Below are positions 27,848 through 29,961 of a stretch of 29,961 nucleotides of DNA, in pieces. The stretch covers positions 1 to 29,961 of the forward strand of contig JALNYN010000014.1 of assembly GCA_023229825.1 (NCBI GenBank), in the 5' to 3' direction. Numbering within the stretch: the first letter of the stretch is position 1; each line of letters begins with the position of its first letter. A model generated the notes under the pieces. The model was not told where the DNA came from and did not search any database. It saw only the letters and a program-made list of their open reading frames with translations. Source of the stretch: Minisyncoccota bacterium (GTDB lineage Bacteria > Patescibacteriota > Minisyncoccia > Phycocordibacterales > CAIJYI01). The position numbers and the translations under genes are program-made.

Positions 27848-28225
27848 CTAGCTGATCTTTTCCAAAACTCTTCTTAAGATGTCTTTAATATCCCAATCGG
27901 CTTTGATCAGGTAGTCGGAAGACCCAACCTCAACGGCTGTGGCGATCTGCGTAATATCAGTAGAGTTGGTCAGAAACATAACTTTCGTTCCATCCAGAAG
28001 CTTCTCTGCCTGCATTCTCCTCGCCACCTCGATCCCATCCATCTTCGGCATGGCGATATCAAGAAGAACGAGATCGGGACGTTCTCTGCGTATCACTTCA
28101 AGCGCCGCTTCTCCGTCGCCCGCGTCAAAAATTTCAAATTGTTCGAATGACTTTAACGAATCACAGAGAGCGCGCCGCAGTGCCACTTCATCATCGACGA
28201 CAAGGATCTTTTTTTTATCCGCCAT
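27848..28225 (-). CDS. Single-domain response regulator 1
   Basis: A 125-aa CheY-like receiver with no output domain. Acid pocket Asp11/Asp12, phosphoacceptor Asp56 (LLDIAMPKMDG), Thr86 (FLTNSTD) and Lys108 (YLIKADWD) are all present, so it should be phosphorylatable. It heads an operon with two coiled-coil proteins and rsmI. Signal transfer would be by protein contact, perhaps with the 81-aa partner. No histidine kinase is in the window. Confidence 0.9.
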   Translation of the reverse strand: MADKKKILVVDDEVALRRALCDSLKSFEQFEIFDAGDGEAALEVIRRERPDLVLLDIAMPKMDGIEVARRMQAEKLLDGTKVMFLTNSTDITQIATAVEVGSSDYLIKADWDIKDILRRVLEKIS

Positions 28226-28268
28226 ATAAATGAATGTTTATTTGTTTATCACTTGTAATAATAACTAG

Positions 28269-28274
28269 ATTATA
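28269..28274 (-). promoter_or_regulatory. -10 box of the receiver 1 / rsmI operon
   Basis: TATAAT on the minus strand, about 43 nt before the ATG at 28225. The -35 region (TTTCCT at 28292-28297) is weak. Confidence 0.4.
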
Positions 28275-28305
28275 GCAAAAACTAAGACGAGAGGAAACGC
28301 AGCGA

Positions 28306-28692
28306 TCAAGAGTTCTCTGTTAAAGCTTCAGTGATCCTTTCAATGACCTCGCGCATATCGATGTTTGACTTTACCAAATATCCCATAACGGCAGGGGAAG
28401 ATACCGAAGAAATGGATGACAATTCTGCCGAATTTGTGAGAAAAATTATCTTTGTTTTTTCAGTCAGCTCCTCCTCCATCATTTTTTTAGCAAGAGTAAG
28501 ACCATCCATCTTCGGCATGGCGATATCAAGGAGAGCGAGATCCGGCGACACTTTCCTTATCAGTTCAAGAGCTTCCTCTCCGTCTCCCGCCTCAAATACT
28601 TCCCAAGCTGTTTCCGAACGCAAAAATTCCACAAGGATGCGCCGGAGGGCTTCTTCATCTTCCACGATTAAGATCTTTTTATTTTCTTGCAT
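28306..28692 (-). CDS. Single-domain response regulator 2
   Basis: A 128-aa CheY-like receiver: Glu11/Asp12, Asp56 (LLDIAMPKMDG), Thr (FLTNSAE) and Lys (YLVKSNID). It is a paralog of its two neighbours, with the same RIL.E.L and GYL.KS signatures. The start at 28692 is chosen because TATAAT lies at 28697-28702, inside the longer frame from 28731. Confidence 0.88.
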   Translation of the reverse strand: MQENKKILIVEDEEALRRILVEFLRSETAWEVFEAGDGEEALELIRKVSPDLALLDIAMPKMDGLTLAKKMMEEELTEKTKIIFLTNSAELSSISSVSSPAVMGYLVKSNIDMREVIERITEALTENS

Positions 28693-28696
28693 AAAA

Positions 28697-28702
28697 ATTA
28701 TA
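28697..28702 (-). promoter_or_regulatory. -10 box of receiver 2
   Basis: TATAAT ending 4 nt before the ATG at 28692; the spacing is short even for a leaderless start, so the exact start site is uncertain. Confidence 0.4.
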
Positions 28703-28809
28703 ATTCCGGTAACCAGTTTAGTTCTTCTCAATTGCTTCTATCATAGCAAAAACATTCGATAATTAACAGGACTCAATGGCCTTGAATGAAACGCGCGCCC
28801 AAATTCAAC

Positions 28810-28834
28810 AAAAAGACCGTATTCCGGTCTTTTT
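28810..28834 (-). terminator. Terminator of receiver 3
   Basis: AAAAAGACCG/CGGTCTTTTT stem (28810-28819 with 28825-28834), T-run in the descending arm on the minus strand. Confidence 0.8.
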
Positions 28835-28852
28835 GACGTCTTGCTTTTTATT

Positions 28853-29233
28853 TTATTTGAGCTTGGTCTTGATCTGTTCTACGATGGAAGAAATATCCCA
28901 GTCTGATTTGATAAGATACCCGAGGACGCCTTTGATCGATGATGCGGTGGCTATTTTGCTGATATCACTTGAGTTCGTCAGAAAAAGAATTTTTGTCTTA
29001 TCGGTCAATTTCTTATCTTCCATTATTCGCGCCAAGGTCAATCCGTCTATTTTTGGAATGTTGATATCAATGAGAGCAAGGTCCGGAGAAAACTTCTCGA
29101 TATCTTCAAGAGCGGTAGCGCCGTCTTCAGCATCCCAGACCTCGAAATCATTTTCCTTTTGAAGTGCCTCTTTCAGAATGAGCCGAAGCGTTGTATCGTC
29201 TTCTATGATGAGTATTTTCTTTTTTTCTTCCAT
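28853..29233 (-). CDS. Single-domain response regulator 3
   Basis: A 126-aa CheY-like receiver: Asp12/Asp13, Asp56 (LIDINIPKIDG), Thr86-type (FLTNSSD) and Lys (YLIKSDWD). Closest to receivers 1 and 2 in the shared LTNSSDI and YLIKSDWDI motifs. It has its own -10 box and terminator, so it is a separate transcription unit from receiver 2. Confidence 0.9.
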   Translation of the reverse strand: MEEKKKILIIEDDTTLRLILKEALQKENDFEVWDAEDGATALEDIEKFSPDLALIDINIPKIDGLTLARIMEDKKLTDKTKILFLTNSSDISKIATASSIKGVLGYLIKSDWDISSIVEQIKTKLK

Positions 29234-29269
29234 AAAAATTCTTTTTAACGCAAAATGCTTAGTGGCTTC

Positions 29270-29278
29270 ATTATAACA
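29270..29278 (-). promoter_or_regulatory. Extended -10 promoter of receiver 3
   Basis: TGTTATAAT on the minus strand fits TGnTATAAT. It predicts a leader of about 30 nt before the ATG at 29233. Confidence 0.5.
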
Positions 29279-29332
29279 AACCTTCCGGCAAAAAGAAAGT
29301 GAAGTTAATCACAGCCCCAAAACGTCAGAATT

Positions 29333-29961
29333 TTACGAAACCTTTTTCCCGAGCAGCCAGAGGATCATCGCTTTTTGTGCATGCATGCGGTTTTCCGCCT
29401 GATCGAATATCACGGAATTTTTGTGATCGATCGCATCGCGCGAAATTTCATAGCCGACGTGGCACGGCATGCAGTGCATGATCTTCGCTTTCGGGGCGAA
29501 CGTATCGATGAGCTTTGCGTTCAGTTGGTACGGCATAAAAAGTTTCTTGCGGCGGTCATATTCTTTTTGGAACGCTGGTTTCACTTTCCCATTCTCAAAG
29601 AATTCCATATCCATCCATGTATCAGTGTGAACATAGTCTGCGTCTTTGAGAGCCGCGGCAAGATCAAGCGTGCGCGTGATGTTTCCGGTATCTTCCGCCA
29701 TTTTGTTGAGTTCCGGATCAACGCTGTCTTTATTCGCTTCCGGTGCGACGATCACAACCTTTATGCCGAGTTTTGCGCAAGCGAGCGAGAGCGTGTTGGA
29801 AACATTATTTTCAATGCCGAGCCAAACGACCTTTTTCACTTTCTTCAAGCTCCCCGAATGTTCGATCATGGTCAGAATATCGCCGAGTGCCTGCGCCGGA
29901 TGATATCTCTCACTGCACGCATCGATGACAGGGATCTGATTCTGATCCCCCGCCAGCTGCC
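29333..29961 (-). CDS. argF: Ornithine carbamoyltransferase-like enzyme, C-terminal part
   Basis: The 5' end is outside the window; 209 codons are visible, continuing upstream of the first internal Met. Family motifs: carbamoyl-phosphate-side HPAQALGDILT, then VVWLGIENNVSNT, HCMPCHVGYEI (equivalent of HCLP) and VIFDQAENRMHAQKA. The ornithine-binding SMG loop, normally in D.W.SMG, here reads TDTWMDMEFF, so the SMG is absent. The HCLP region also has Cys-His-Val-Gly-Tyr instead of the usual Ala-His-Arg-Gly. It could be a divergent OTC or a carbamoyltransferase for another amine. Transferase chemistry is confident; the substrate is not. Confidence 0.85.
   Translation of the reverse strand, partial: QLAGDQNQIPVIDACSERYHPAQALGDILTMIEHSGSLKKVKKVVWLGIENNVSNTLSLACAKLGIKVVIVAPEANKDSVDPELNKMAEDTGNITRTLDLAAALKDADYVHTDTWMDMEFFENGKVKPAFQKEYDRRKKLFMPYQLNAKLIDTFAPKAKIMHCMPCHVGYEISRDAIDHKNSVIFDQAENRMHAQKAMILWLLGKKVS

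Overview
The window looks like a chromosomal segment of a Candidate Phyla Radiation (Patescibacteria, probably Parcubacteria-like) bacterium. This is inferred from gene style: compact single-strand gene runs, many short monocistronic unknown genes, a stand-alone GIY-YIG gene abutting a tRNA, a sigma-region-4/HARE-HTH protein, a DUF4015 protein, and intergenic spacers built from short repeated words. No rRNA or ribosomal-protein marker is present, so the placement is not proven. The standard code (UGA as stop) fits every gene. Almost all genes are on the minus strand.

Layout. 1-1.1 kb: end of a downstream gene and a membrane-anchored Cys-module/Hint-domain protein. 1.1-2.2 kb: a tRNA-Tyr tail element, tRNA-Tyr and a LAGLIDADG endonuclease gene. 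2.3-3.2 kb: a tandem pair of small paralogs. 3.2-8.7 kb: a ClpB/ClpC-like disaggregase with a heptanucleotide repeat in its leader, a membrane-bound HtrA-fold pseudoprotease, a coiled-coil protein and a sigma4-HARE regulator. 8.9-14.4 kb: a leucyl-tRNA synthetase carrying an inserted Nudix domain, a DUF3298-like protein, an orphan non-coding RNA and YchF. 14.6-18.5 kb: a 572-aa unknown protein, a hibernation factor with a membrane protein, a GIY-YIG/tRNA-Lys unit, a tRNA-Leu with its tail element, and a small membrane protein. 18.5-24.5 kb: a basic DUF5752 protein, a GT4 glycosyltransferase, an AI-2E family transporter, dihydroorotate dehydrogenase, a second pair of small related proteins and a DMT transporter. 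24.7-29.9 kb: a DUF4015 protein, RsmI with two coiled-coil proteins and a response regulator in one operon, two more single-domain receivers, and the C-terminal part of a carbamoyltransferase.

The most unusual material sits at the tRNA genes. tRNA-Tyr and tRNA-Leu are each followed by a convergent element of about 182-185 bp. In both, a mirror copy of the tRNA 3' end is split by a 9-bp hairpin with a GCAG loop. The hairpin sequences differ between the two copies by compensatory base-pair changes, so the structure appears to be selected. tRNA-Lys and tRNA-Tyr each have a homing-endonuclease-type gene directly on their 5' side. At tRNA-Lys a truncated copy of the tRNA lies between the promoter and the nuclease gene, and the nuclease reading frame ends inside the intact tRNA.

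Two expression styles are visible. Several genes have a -10 box 4-8 nt before the ATG, implying leaderless mRNA. Others have a good Shine-Dalgarno sequence, and in several of these cases the -35 box is fused to the preceding gene's terminator. Intergenic spaces hold large perfect or near-perfect inverted repeats made of low-complexity words; similar words have entered the leuS and rsmI coding sequences.
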